Shown: piece after piece, positions 24,551-35,935 of the stretch | Layout of the letters: each line of letters opens with the position of its first letter | How positions within the stretch are numbered: position 1 is the stretch's first letter | Assembly (NCBI RefSeq): GCF_033115175.1 | Contig: NC_084850.1 | Coordinates: forward strand, 17,577,218 to 17,641,217 | DNA: 64,000 bases | Direction: 5' to 3' | Origin: Lepus europaeus | Taxonomy: Eukaryota > Chordata > Mammalia > Lagomorpha > Leporidae | Program-made: the position numbers and the translations under genes | Notes under the pieces: generated by a model | The model's database searches: none | Seen by the model: the letters and a program-made list of their open reading frames with translations, nothing else | Told to the model about the DNA's origin: nothing

Positions 24551-25468
24551 TTTGAATCCCTGCTCTACATTATTAAGGTTATTTGCTGTATGTGTTTCTG
24601 TACTTTGCTTTCTAATCAATCTGCATTTTAATGCAAACATACATCTTTCATTAAACCAATGTTTTCTTTCATTCATATTGCCTGAACATCTGTCACCCTT
24701 TCAAATAGGTTTCCCATAAATTCCCTATCATGGAAGTTCTTTTAAGGATGTACTCTGAGAATCATACCTGCTTTCCATTTCTACCTGCAAATAGCAAAAT
24801 AATATAAACTGGCAGATATAATTACCTACTTGTGAAAGAAGTGTTATTTCTTTCTGCTGCAATGCAGTGCAATAGAAATGTCACTCTGAGTGAGGTTATA
24901 TTAAGCAGCTTTGTGTCACATGACACAGTGTGAACTGACACATGCTGTGCTTCTGGATTAGATCTGGGATCACAAATCTAAAGAAACACTTTCGTAAAGA
25001 ATCAAGGACTAGTATTTGGTAGTAATAAATTGTTATTCATCAGGTTTTTTTGTTTTCTTTCTGATGTTTTTATTTTTGCCGTGTTGGAGCAGCAAAAGTA
25101 TTGAAATTAAGTATATTACCTAACCCACATCTCTAATGTGAATTTTTAGCTGTACTGACGACTTGGTTTCCTGCCTTTGCATGGCTATTGCAGGAAATCT
25201 CCTAAAGACTGTGAGACGGTTATCTGTGAATTTCATCCTGTCTTTGTCACTTACAGTTCCTTTTTTCATTCTTGACCTCAGTTATTCCATTTGTTAGATT
25301 TGACTGTTATACTAGATGATCTCACAACTTAATCCAGCTCTAAAATGCTACTATAACATCAAGCTCTGTGATAAGACAATAAGGATTTCATGACAGCACA
25401 GAAGCCAGCTAATTCTGGCTTTCCCCTTGGTATTTGGGCTTTATTTCTAAAGTCTCCATTGCTTGCAT
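24551..25468. other. Unique stretch, no gene seen
   Basis: AT-rich. No coding exon or assignable repeat was recognised. Confidence 0.5.
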
Positions 25469-25469
25469 T

Positions 25470-25705
25470 TTTTTGGAGATTCATTTATTTATTTGAAAGG
25501 CAGAGTTAGAGAGAGAGAGAGATCTTTCATCTGCTGGTTCACTCTGCACATGACCACAATGGCCAGGCCGAGGCCAGGAGCCAGGACTTTATCTGGGTCT
25601 CTCACATGGGTAGCACGTGCCCAAACACTTAGGCCATCCTCTGCTGCTTTAACCACGACATTAGCTAGGAGCTGGATCGGAAGTGGAGCAACCAGGAATT
25701 GGAAG
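25470..25705 (-). mobile_element. C-SINE, 5'-truncated
   Basis: The minus-strand tail and body ('ttcatttatttatttgaaaggcagagttagag' onward) stop at 'gagcaaccaggaatt', directly against L1 3'UTR sequence. The tRNA-like head is missing. Confidence 0.88.
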
Positions 25706-26075
25706 CCCCTAGCACGTTTCTAGCTCTACCATTAGGGTTAAGTCTAAGTGAGCATGTGCCGAACTTGTACATCTGCTCCGTCTCTTATTCTCACTCTTAT
25801 ATTTAACAGGGATCACTTTTCAGTTAAATTAAATGACTAAGAATAATTGTGTGTTAATTAAAGAGTTCAACCAGTGGTATTAAGTAGAACAACAACAACA
25901 ACAACAACAAAAAACACTAAAGGGAATAAAATAGTAAGTTGTTCCTTGACAGTCAGGGTAAGGGCTGATCAAGACATTGCTTTTCATATTATCCATTTCA
26001 CTTCAACAAGTTTCATTCCCTTCTATTTCTTGTTCTCTTGTGGATCAGAGAAAGGGCTTCTTTGTGCATGTTTCT
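25706..26075 (-). mobile_element. L1 3'UTR fragment
   Basis: The reverse complement matches L1 copy 2 at about 21180-21520 ('ttaacagggatcacttttcagttaaatt', (AAC)n at 25890-25908). Neither the L1 3' end nor the ORF2 body is present. Confidence 0.88.
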
Positions 26076-26146
26076 GATTGGGTAGCAGTATCCCAGATGA
26101 GCACTGCTGCAGTTACTTTGGAAAACAGTCATTGAAATGTGGTTGT

Positions 26147-26405
26147 GGGGCCAGCGCTGTGTCTCACTTGGTTAATCCTCTGCCTACAGCACCAGCATCC
26201 CATATGGGCGGTGGATTCTGTCCCAGTTGCTCCTCTTCTAGTCCAGCTCTCTGCTGTGGCCCAGGAAGGCAGTGGAGGATGGCCCAAGTGCTTGGACCCC
26301 TGCATCCGCATGGGAGACCAGGAGGAAGCACCTGGCTCCCAGCTTCGGATCGGCGCAGCGCGCCAGCCTTAGTGGCCTTTTGGGGGTAAACCAACAGAAG
26401 GAAAA

Positions 26406-26445
<40 letters not shown>

Positions 26446-26489
26446 ACTCTGCCTGTCAAATAAAAATAAATAAAAAATAAAAAAAGAAG
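26147..26489 (+). mobile_element. C-SINE (CSINE2-like)
   Basis: The head 'ggccagcgctgtgtctcacttggttaatcctc' marks the subgroup with the 'ttaatcctc' head. The TSD TGTGGTTGTGGG is at 26138-26149 and 26490-26501. It has (CT)n and an A-rich tail. Confidence 0.95.
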
Positions 26490-26501
26490 TGTGGTTGTGG
26501 G

Positions 26502-27659
26502 TGACCAGGGAATGTAAATGTTATATACATTGGGAAAAATGCTGCCCAGTCCCTAACGATGAAACATGGATCTGTTGCAGCTTCTCACCAAATGATGATG
26601 TGTTCTCACACTAATGAAAAGGAGTGGTGATTTTTGTTTTGCAAAGATTTTTTTGTAAATGAAAAATTGGACTCTATTATAATATTATAACTCCATCAAT
26701 GGGCAGAGGAGAGTAACTTCAGTAATCCAAGAATAACTTGACTGGACAATGATGTAACTTGAAGAACATATTCATTTAAAAGAAATACTGAAAGAAGAAA
26801 AACTATGCTTCTCAACCTACAACTCACACCACAGCAGATTGGAAATGATGGAAACTATGAAGAAGAAACAGAAACTAGGCTGCTAGAAATTCTTTTTTGA
26901 TATCTCAATCCTGGAATTTGCAGGATAGATCTTAACTATACAACCTTTCCAGGTTCCCCAATTGTTTGGTCACTTTTGGCCATTTTCACCACTCTCTCCA
27001 CAATTATTAAATATTATTACTGCATTTGCCATAGATGGCTTGCTTTTAAGGATTTCACTTTAAAAGCTGAAGCACCCAAGTGTTTATTTTTTTGTAATAC
27101 AGCATATTCTAATGGTGCTCTTTAGCTAATGCTGCAGCCACCTCATGCCCAATTTCCATTATGAGTCATTATTTTAAGATGTGTAACTTGGCTGCAGAAA
27201 ATTGCTCTCTAAAGACACCTGAACAGCAAGTTCTCATGAGCAAGGAAATTTTAAGATGCTGAAATGTTTAAAAAAAGATAATAAATAGTCTTTAATAGCT
27301 AAGACTACCTTTCTGAGCTCTTAAAAGTTGAAAATGAGTTGTTGAGGATTTGCTATTTGTTTTTTTTTTTTCTCTTTTTCTTTTTGGAAATAAAAGACAA
27401 CCTATTAGGCCTCCATCTAGAGAAGGCTTCTTTCTAATTTCTTTGCCCTTATAAATCAGGTTATAAAGAGGTGAGAATCAGCATTAAATTTGTTGCGCCT
27501 TTCTTTTCTACAGTCATTAATATTACCAATTTCATTGGCTTGAAGAAAAAAAACAAAACCATGCTGCTTTTAGTCATTAAAAAGGCCATTGTTTAAGGAT
27601 GTCTCATTAATATTCAGTTCTTAAAATTCTAACCTTAGGGTACTAAATGTGGTGAAAAA
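26502..27659. other. Unique stretch, possible conserved noncoding DNA
   Basis: No gene. Between about 27000 and 27560 there is little low-complexity sequence and many TAAT, CATTAA and TTTATGA-like motifs. This is a composition call only. Confidence 0.4.
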
Positions 27660-27875
27660 AACCACAAGCTTTAGAGTAAAATAACATTCAAATCCTTGCT
27701 GGGTCAAACTTTGTGACCCTTACTAAGTCACTGAAGGACCCTGAGCCTCATTGTTCTTAGGCTTAAAAAACATGATAAAAATTTGAAGGACTTAGTGAGC
27801 TAAGGTACACAAAACCATTTAAATACAGGGTCAGGTAGCTTGTAGATGCACAACAAGTAGTATTAACATTGATGG
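27660..27875 (+). repeat. MIR-like ancient SINE
   Basis: 'tgctgggtcaaactttgtgaccc...taagtcactgaaggaccctgagcctcattgttctta' follows the MIR order (tRNA-derived part, core, 3' part). Diverged. Confidence 0.55.
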
Positions 27876-27959
27876 TGATGATTTGATTCTTTGGCAATGC
27901 AGGGTAAGAAAAAAGACTTTTCCTCTTCATCCTTTTGGTTTTGGCTGGATCTCTGTAAC

Positions 27960-28925
27960 AAAAGACAGATGAACAAGAGAAAAGCACACAAATTTATTTA
28001 ATCTAAGTTTTCCTTGACATAAGAAACTTCATGAGTTAATTTTAACCTGGGTATTTTTATGCTAGAGTGGATGGAAAGAAAAGTTGTTGAACAATGTGAC
28101 CAGTCAAAAAGGGGAATGAGCTCAAAGTAGTAAATGAAGGGAGACTTAGCAAGGCTTTTTCTTCTAAGTCCTCTCTGTATCCTTTGCAAGATGTGGCTTT
28201 TTTTTTTTTTACTCTTAATATACAGAGGGCACCTCTCACATGACAGTCTTATGTCCTACTGCTGATTTGAAGGTGATTTTAGCATAGTTTATTGGAAAAA
28301 AAATGAAGAGACAGAAATTGCTACACCTGATAGGCCAGGCAGACAATTTAGGAAAGAACTGAGAGCTCAGTCTGCATTCAGACTGGGAATTTTATGGACA
28401 TGAATATGGGTCCCATTTCTTCTCACCTCCTCTGCCCCTCTGTCTTCTGGGAAAGCACGGGTAGGAGAGTTTCAGATGTGGAATTTCCCTAAACAAACCC
28501 CTCTGGAAAATACTGGCCATAAAGGTTCTTAAATATTGGATAAGCAAATTATTCCTTCAGTCCAGTGATTTCAACCTTGTTGGACCAACTGTATTGCTCC
28601 CTGAATTCAGTGAATTCCTTTTGACAAACAAAAGCAAGAACATGTTGGGCTATGGGAGACAACAGGCTGGGTCCTGCTTTCAGGATTTGGTTCCTCATTC
28701 TGTTGTACATAAACCTGTGTTTTTAAAAAATTTTCACTTTCCTCCACCCCTCTTAAGCACATAGGCTAATATCTATCTAGCTACCTTAACACCAGTGTAG
28801 AGGAAGGCAGAAGAGTCCTTATTGTACCTATCATCTCTCAAATTCCTTTAGCTTAAAATATTCAGTATGCTAAGGTGCCATATTTCAGAGTAGTGTACCC
28901 TGAATCCCATCAGAAACAACATTAT
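27960..28925 (-). repeat. Ancient LTR-like repeat, family unassigned (copy 1)
   Basis: Its start (27975-28020, 'aaagcacacaaatttatttaatctaagttttcc') and end (28836-28905) both resemble the repeat at 50290-50750 in the same order, showing a shared dispersed family. The strand is inferred from a T-rich/polyadenylation-like left end. Confidence 0.45.
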
Positions 28926-31554
28926 GCGACCTCATCTAGGCCAGAGAGATAGCCAGAATGTCTCAATCCACAGAAGGCAAGGCTCCTATTAATCTCATTA
29001 CATAATCTTAAATTAATGATTGGCAAACTTATAGTGCTATGCAATCAAACTTCCACCATTCTAAGACTCAGAGAATAAGGGATTTTGAAAGCATTAAAAG
29101 GAAAGAAAAAATAACATTTGATAGAAAAATAACTAGACTTTTTAATCGGTCTGCTGTGCTAATATCACCTTAAAGTAAATTCAGCCAGTCCCTACATACA
29201 ATAAAGCCTCCAAGTAAACACCAGGAAACTTCTAGAGCCTTAATGTACTATGAGAATAAAATCTAACAGTATAAAATGATTGAGAAACTCCCCTCACCTT
29301 TTAAATGTCGTAACAATCACTATAACTGAAAACATGAGGGATTTTCTAACTTGTTTGATCCAGACTTAAGTGATAGAGGATGGGGTTGCAGATAACACCA
29401 TTGTGCTTAAAGATCTTAGCACAAAGAGTAAACTAATGATATGTTCCTAACTTAATCCAGCCAAATGTCTTGGAGTTAAGTCATACCCTTTTCATCCTGT
29501 AGATGTGTGTTGGTACAGTTCACTGTATAGTCCATGTACGTACTTTACACAATCCATCACATTTAGCCAGCAATGCTAAAATAATGTATTCTTGACTGTG
29601 ACTCAGATTGGGGTATTGCATTTGCAAGCAAAACACACTCTACTTCCTCAATATTGGTTGCTTTAGTGGAGGCCTTACAGTTGACAACACAACAGAGAAC
29701 TTCATAAAGAAAGTCTCATGATAGCTGTTATTTATTATGCAAATGCTGCCTGCCATGGCAACATTACATCCAGGAGTTTGCTTTATTTGCACTAGGACAT
29801 GGCCTGCATATTCAAATGAAGGCAGCCGTACATTATGCCTACACATTACAAAGATTTTGTTTTCCTTGACACTTACAGGAGAACAAACTGCAATTAATAT
29901 AGCCTGTTTAAGCAGACAGCACCCAATTAGTTATCATCCATTTTCAGATTGGGATGCTAGACAAAAAACATGGAGCTGGGCTCCTTATTCAAAAGGAAAA
30001 TACATCCAAACTACAGGTTTTCAAAGACACATTTAACTCACAATGGCAAGGATACTCACTTAGCCTTTAATGTGAAATGGAGTGTTAATTTTTCTCTGTC
30101 ACCTCTTAATTGCTTCCTTATTATACTGTTCAAGCAGTTAATTGCTAGACTGAGTGAAAGAGTGTTTTCAAGGGAAAGGAAATGCCACAGCATGAAAGAA
30201 AAAAAAAATAGAAGCAGTTCACTAGCATAATTGGGACTGCTATAACATTAGCTATGGTATTCCTTTTAATGGTGTCTACAAAAATTAATCGACAGAGCCA
30301 TATTATTTGTGATTGGGAAAGTAGAGGAAGATTAAATCAGTCAGCATGCTTGCATGTGAGTTGCATCACTGTCATTTACCAAGCAAGTAAGTTGCCCCTT
30401 CCATACTATCTATATTTGGCCCATATACAAGCAGCTTTCCCCATGTATGGTACAGATGGGGACATCTCCGCAAGCTAGATAGTCCTACTGCAGAAGATGG
30501 TTACAGGAAGCCATGGGGACACTAAGTTGATGCCTTGCCTGTATTAACTGTTCACAGCAACTGAAGGGGAAGAGAAGTCAGAAAGTTGTTGCATCCTATG
30601 CTTCTGAATACTTTGGAGCTCCTCCTACACTTCCAGTAGACCTTTATAGAAATTGACCATTCCTTTCAGTGTCTTCAAAAATGGGAGTTGATACTGTCAG
30701 AGCTTGATTGTGTTTCTTTAGCAGAAAAAAAAAAGGGGGGGGGTAAAAAGGATATAAGAATAAAAGGCAAGAATTATAGACATTTATCCAAACAACAAAA
30801 CATAGATCACTGGCTTTAATGAGGATGTTTGCATACCAGTGTTAGAGAATTTATAATAAGTATTATTTTCTACATCCTCTAATTTTATTACAGCATAGCA
30901 ATTATTAATGAAGAAAGATGGTAAAGAAAACACTTTAACTGTGAGGTTGAAGGGATATTTTTATTTGTATAGCATTTTAATTTTGATCAGAAGACATAAC
31001 TTTGTTGAATCTTAAATTTAACTTTCCATTCAAAAATTCAAAAAAAAATAAAGCATTTACTGGATTCTGGTTATTAGTATTTGTGCAATGATTCACTCTT
31101 CTGTTCCTGTTTATTGTTTACTAAAGTCTGCTGATGGTTTTGTTTCAAGATAAGAGGGGTTGAAATATGGCAAAAAATGACTACAGGTTGATTCACTCTA
31201 CGAGTGAAAAAATACTATGAAATTGTTCCAATGATCTACCCCCAAAAGATGAGGAAGTAGAGAAAATTGAATCTTAAAGTGGAAAATATTCAATTATATG
31301 GTATTGAACAATTAAGTAAGTAAGTAAAATATTAAATGCAAGACATTCCAAAGAAAATCTCCTAGGCATTTCACTTTCCTGCATCTGACTGGTGGGCAAG
31401 AAGTCTAGAACAGTGTTTCTTAATCTAGGCTCCATTCATGGGGACCAGGGTACATAAACATCCAAATATTATATAAAAATTTTGTGTAGATATTGAGTCT
31501 ACATTTTTCCTGGAGAGGATCCATAACTGTTTCATAAACTTTATATGTAACATA
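28926..31554. other. Long unique stretch, candidate regulatory DNA
   Basis: 2.6 kb without a recognised repeat or gene, unusual in this repeat-dense window. Around 29720-29960 there is an octamer ATGCAAAT, an RFX-like GCCATGGCAAC and CAATTA motifs. A10G9 at 30730-30748 is a simple tract. Confidence 0.45.
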
Positions 31555-32330
31555 GCAAATTATCACAAATGCAATGACTTATAACACAAATTTATTTATT
31601 TATTTATTTATTTATTTATTTTAAAGATTTATTTATTTATTTGAAAGTCAGAATTACACACAGATAGAGGAGAGGCAGAGAGAGAGGTCTTCCATCTGAT
31701 GGTTCATTCCCCAGTTGGCCGCAACAGCCGGAGCTGGGCCAATCCGAACCCAGGATCCAGGAGCTTCTTCCAGGTCTCCCACGTGGGTGTAGGGACCCAA
31801 ATACTTGGGTCATCTTCTACTGCTATCCCAGGCCATAAGAGAGAGCTGGATTGGAAGAGGAGCAGCTGGGACTAGAACTGGTGCCCATATCTGGTGCCAG
31901 CACTTCAGGCCAGGGCGTTAACCCGCTGTGCCACAGCGCCAGCCCCCACACATTTATTTTTATTATCTCATGATCTTTGTGGGTTGGAAGTCTATGCATG
32001 GGTTAATGGGCCCTCAGGTGTGGGCCTGAACTTCATTCACATCTTCAAGTTTGACTGGGGAAGGTTTTGCTTCTTATGTCCACACTGGTTATTGGCAGAA
32101 TTAATTTCCTTATGGTTGTAGGATTAATGGCTGCTTGATTTGTCAAAAGCAACAAGAACCAGATCTTATAGTGAGTCTTTTAGCAAGAGTGTGTCTTACA
32201 TAAGGTAACATAATCCCAGCGGTGACAACTATTGCCTTTGCCATACTCCATCAATTAGCCACATGTCCTGCCCACACTTATCAAAGTTGTAAATACAAGA
32301 AGGCAGGCAACACAGAAGCCACTTTAGCTT
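31555..32330. repeat. Ancient repeat, unassigned, split by C-SINE
   Basis: Flanks of the C-SINE ('gcaatgacttataacacaaatttattt' and 'attatctcatgatctttgtgggttggaag') read as one decayed interspersed repeat. The family is not named. Confidence 0.4.
31590..31948 (-). mobile_element. C-SINE with (TTTA)n tail
   Basis: The tail expanded to (ATTT)n at 31589-31622, and the head ends 'ccacagcgccagccccc'. Flanks ACACAAATTTATTT and ACACATTTATTT are consistent with a TSD. Confidence 0.93.
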
Positions 32331-32399
32331 TCATCTGCTTTTCAGATGCACCTGTATTTTTTTGGAAAGTTATCAACTACTAGTCTTATCCATCCAGTA

Positions 32400-32720
32400 C
32401 AGTATATTCATTATTTATTGCTGAATAAAAAAACTTATCTCTCACGGTTTCTGTGGCTCAGGACTTCAGACAGGATGCAGTAGGGACAGCATGTGTCTAC
32501 TCTATCTTGCTTGTGATCTCAACTGGAAACCTCAGTGACTGGGAGTTGGAGTCTTCTAAAGTTTCATTCACTCACATGTTTTATGGTTAATGCTGGATGT
32601 CAGCTAGAGTCTTTTATTACTCTCTACATGTGTTGTTTCATGTGGCCTATTTGTGGAAAATTTGGGGTTTTCTCACAGCATGGTGTCTACACACCACAGG
32701 TGATCATTCAGAGACACAAA
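32400..32720. repeat. Ancient repeat, unassigned
   Basis: 'attcattatttattgctgaataaaaaaacttatctctcacggtttctgtggctcaggactt' has the look of an old LTR or DNA-transposon relic common in mammals. No coding capacity. Confidence 0.4.
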
Positions 32721-33056
32721 TAAGCACACATGCATACAGGTAGACAGAGAGACAAGCAGAAGCTGTCCCACCTTTTCTGAGAAAGCAAGAATTCATATAA
32801 CTTGACAGTTACTATATTTTATTGGTGGAGGTGTTTACTCAGTTTCAGTATGAAAGAACACAGGTTCCACTTCTCAGTGGCAAAGAAGACGGGATAAATA
32901 TGTGGATGAGACCTTCCTGGACAAATGAATGTAAGAATTCAGTAAATATTTACTGGCCCTTACAAATATTTATTGGACTCCTACAGTTTGAACAAGTCAC
33001 TAGTGCATGGATACTCCATGAATCAAAATTGTATTAGTCCAGTTAAATTGTCCCTT

Positions 33057-33362
33057 CTGTTAGGAATTTGGTGCAGTGGACAAGATGCCACCTGGGACAC
33101 CAAAATGGTGTTCCTGGGTTCAAGTCCCAATTCTGTTTCCAATTCCAACTTCATGCTAAGGCACATCCTGAGAGTCAGCTGATCATGGTTCAAGCACTTG
33201 GATTCCTGTCACCTTTGTGCAAGATCTGGACTGAGTTCCTGACTCCTGGTTTCAGACTGACCCAGCACCAGTTGCTGAGAGCATTTGAGAACTGAACCAG
33301 AGGATAAAAGATATCGCTCTGTCTCTTCTGTCTCTGTCTTGCAAACTAATAAATATTTTTTA
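33057..33362 (+). mobile_element. Older C-SINE-type element
   Basis: Diverged from young C-SINEs but in the same order (head, body, 'ctgaaccagaggat', CT-rich, AATAAAT tail). TSD AAATTGTCCCTT (33045-33056) / AAATTGCCCCTT (33363-33374), one mismatch. Confidence 0.85.
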
Positions 33363-33374
33363 AAATTGCCCCTT

Positions 33375-34215
33375 GCAACTTTCCATACAAATAAAAATGT
33401 ATAAGGGTAGAGAGAATTGTTCCCTTTGCCTTCTGAAGGTTCACTGGAATTAACTGACAATAGATTAAATAGAATAGAAAATACACAAATTTGTTTCTGT
33501 ATATGTGCACTGGGAGAGATAATAAGATTGAAGTAAGTCAGAGTTGTATGGTTGAGGCTTGAATAACTTCTCAAGCTGCAGAAAGGAATAGTGACTTACA
33601 TAGGAAGGGGCTTGGGGTTCTAGAGGGTTCTGAGGACAAGCTATGGGAAGGATAAGAGGAGAAATGCACATGAACAAAGGTTGTTTTATTATGTAGATAG
33701 TTTCTCAGATAATTACTGACGCTGTCCAAACATATGAAATTGTTAGAGGGCAGGTTATCCTGGACATTGAGACCTTTATTTCTTCTTTTTCAGTTATACT
33801 CCTTTTAGGAAAGGAGTTTCTGTAGAAGCCCCTCCTTGAGCTTTGGGACACAGGATTCAGAAACAGGGCAGTGGGTCAAGCAACCTTGGGGTTATTCCTT
33901 GAGTTCAAAGTTGCCATACTTTGGAGTTTGGGATATCATTTTCTGAACTCCAGTCACCTCAAATGTTGTCCTCATGAAGTCATCCCATCATTTTAGAGAC
34001 ACATATCCACCAAAGTGTCCTCGGACAGCTATGACACTTAAACCATCCTAGAGAAATACCAATATAAAATGGAACTCTCAACCCATAACTGAGTCACCAG
34101 TGCCTCACAGAAAGCTGCCTCTTTTTAGGGTCTTTTATGTTTAATAGACACAGATTCTACAATCTCATAAATTAATTTCCTTTCCTTTTAAAACAAGAAT
34201 GTTAGGGTGACATTT
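33375..34215. other. No gene; possible old LTR sequence
   Basis: 33460-33960 has LTR-like character on the minus strand but no ends could be fixed. The open frame of 121 codons at 33209-33574 runs from this into the SINE and has no domain. Confidence 0.35.
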
Positions 34216-34217
34216 AG

Positions 34218-34500
34218 TGGGGGTGGGTGTCTGGAACAGTTGTTAAGACAATGATTGGGTTAACCATGTCCCACATCAGAGTGCCTGGGTTTGGGTCTCA
34301 GCCCTACTCCATGATTCCAGTTTCCTGCTAATGCATACCTTGGAGGGCTGTAGTTGGTGCCTTGAGTGGTTGGGTGCCTGCCACCCATGTAAGAGAGCTG
34401 GATTGAATTACCAGCTCGTGGATATTTGCAGAGTGAAACAGCAGATGGAAGTTCTGTCTCTCTGAACCTCAAGAAAAATAAATAAACAAATTATAAACAA
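34218..34500 (+). mobile_element. Older C-SINE-type element
   Basis: Diverged head and body with 'gagtgaaacagcagatggaagttctgtctctctg' and an AATAAATAAAC tail. TSD not resolved. Confidence 0.7.
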
Positions 34501-34564
34501 ATAGGAATATTCCCACAAGGGGCTCCTCTGCATTGTGGCGATGCAACAATTGTATTCTAATTGT

Positions 34565-34790
34565 ATGATTAAATTACTTGTTCATGTTTATTTACTCAGT
34601 AAGTGTTTACTGACTACCTATGACATGCCAGGGATTATATGGGGCACTGGGATTACAATAATTAACAAGGCAAGCATTGTTTCAGCCCTCACTGTGCTCT
34701 CAGTCCAATAAAGGAAACTAAAAACTAAATAAGCAATCACATTAAACTGTGACATGTTATCGTGAGAGAAATAATTTGGTTAGGTAATAT
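34565..34790 (-). repeat. L2-like relic
   Basis: 'tttactcagtaagtgtttactgactacctatgacatgccaggg...cactgggattacaataattaacaag' is the familiar reverse pattern of an L2-type 3' region. Confidence 0.55.
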
Positions 34791-34914
34791 TTCTTGAAAG
34801 AAATAACTGTTAGTTACAAGTTAACAGTGTAGATTCTATAAAGGCAAATACTCCTTACAGTACAATATAGGCACTTCATGGGTGCTTCATAAAACCGTGG
34901 TTAATAGGTTGAAT

Positions 34915-35535
34915 CCTGTTATTCTCTTGTAAAACCTTCAACGGGACACAGCCATCTTAGCAGGGCATTGAGAGATTTATGTGAATTGGCATTGCAATTC
35001 TTTTCCATTGCCATCCATCATCACACCACTCCAAATACCCTGTACTCTCACCATGTGTAAAATCATGGCACACACTTTTACAGTGTTGCCAACTGTATCT
35101 GTGATGCTATTGTAGCCTGGAATTCCCTTCCTCCTGTGTATGTGTGTGTGTTTGTGTGTTCATATTTTACCTGTCTTATCTTATTTATTTCAAAAAAATT
35201 TAAATGCTATTTTCTACCTGAGGCTTTTCTTGACCAATGTCACCCAAGGTGGAATTAATTGTATCTTTCCACTTGTGCCCACAGCTGATATCTTATACCA
35301 CTTGTTTTACTATGTGTGGTATTATAATTATTCCTGTATGTATCTGTCCCCTCCCCTAGTCATATATTTACCTTGTCAACAAGCATCAATTAAGCATATG
35401 TCACATAGTCTGTGTACTGTGCTAGACACTGGGGATGCAAAGTGGGAAAAAATAAATAAGAAGTCTGCTTTGTGGAAACAATCTCACCACTCTTAGCACA
35501 ATTGCAGAGGTCTAATGTATGTTAAATAAATGAAT
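34915..35535 (+). repeat. L2-type LINE relic
   Basis: The region carries L2 3'-coding and 3'-end patterns ('ggcttttcttgaccaatgtcacc', 'tcatatatttaccttgtc'), followed by an opposite L2-like tail. The open frame of 118 codons at 35140-35496 lies within it and is not a gene. Confidence 0.5.
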
Positions 35536-35574
35536 GGATGAATGAACTCACATGGGGACAAATGATTTGAATCG

Positions 35575-35935
35575 ATTATATTCTTGGCCTTAGTTTCTGT
35601 TACAAAGTACTTGAGACTCGGAGACATATAAAGAATAGAAGCTTATGTGGTTCTTGGTTCTGGAGGCAGGAAGTCCAAAATCATGACAGTAGCTTCTATT
35701 TGGCATCTGGTAGATTTCTTGCTATATAATAATAATATGGCAAAAAGTGTCATATGACAAGATGGAGCAAACATGCTGATTAGTTTCCCTCTTTCTCATG
35801 GCCCCATTCTCATGACCTCATCTAATCCTAACTACCTCCCAAAAGCCCCAGCTTCAAATACCATAAACATATGACTGTAGTGATTAAGTTTCCAATGCAT
35901 TAACTTTTGGGGGGACATAGTTAAACCATAGCAAT
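35575..35935 (-). mobile_element. MaLR (MST/MLT1-type) LTR
   Basis: The reverse strand shows the MaLR pattern: 'gttacaaagtacttgagactcgg...ggttctggaggcaggaagtccaaaatcatg' and the end 'ttggggggacatagttaaaccatagca'. Confidence 0.75.

Noticed and set aside
26147..26230. tRNA-like sequence
   Set aside because: It is the tRNA-derived head of a C-SINE, with no cloverleaf suited to a tRNA gene. The same holds for the other SINE heads.
31894..32121. 75-codon open frame on the plus strand
   Set aside because: It crosses the head of a C-SINE into an old repeat and has no domain or codon bias.
33209..33574. 121-codon open frame on the minus strand
   Set aside because: It spans the end of a SINE and old repeat-like sequence; no recognisable protein features.
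35140..35496. 118-codon open frame on the plus strand
   Set aside because: It lies in L2-derived sequence and starts in a TG microsatellite.
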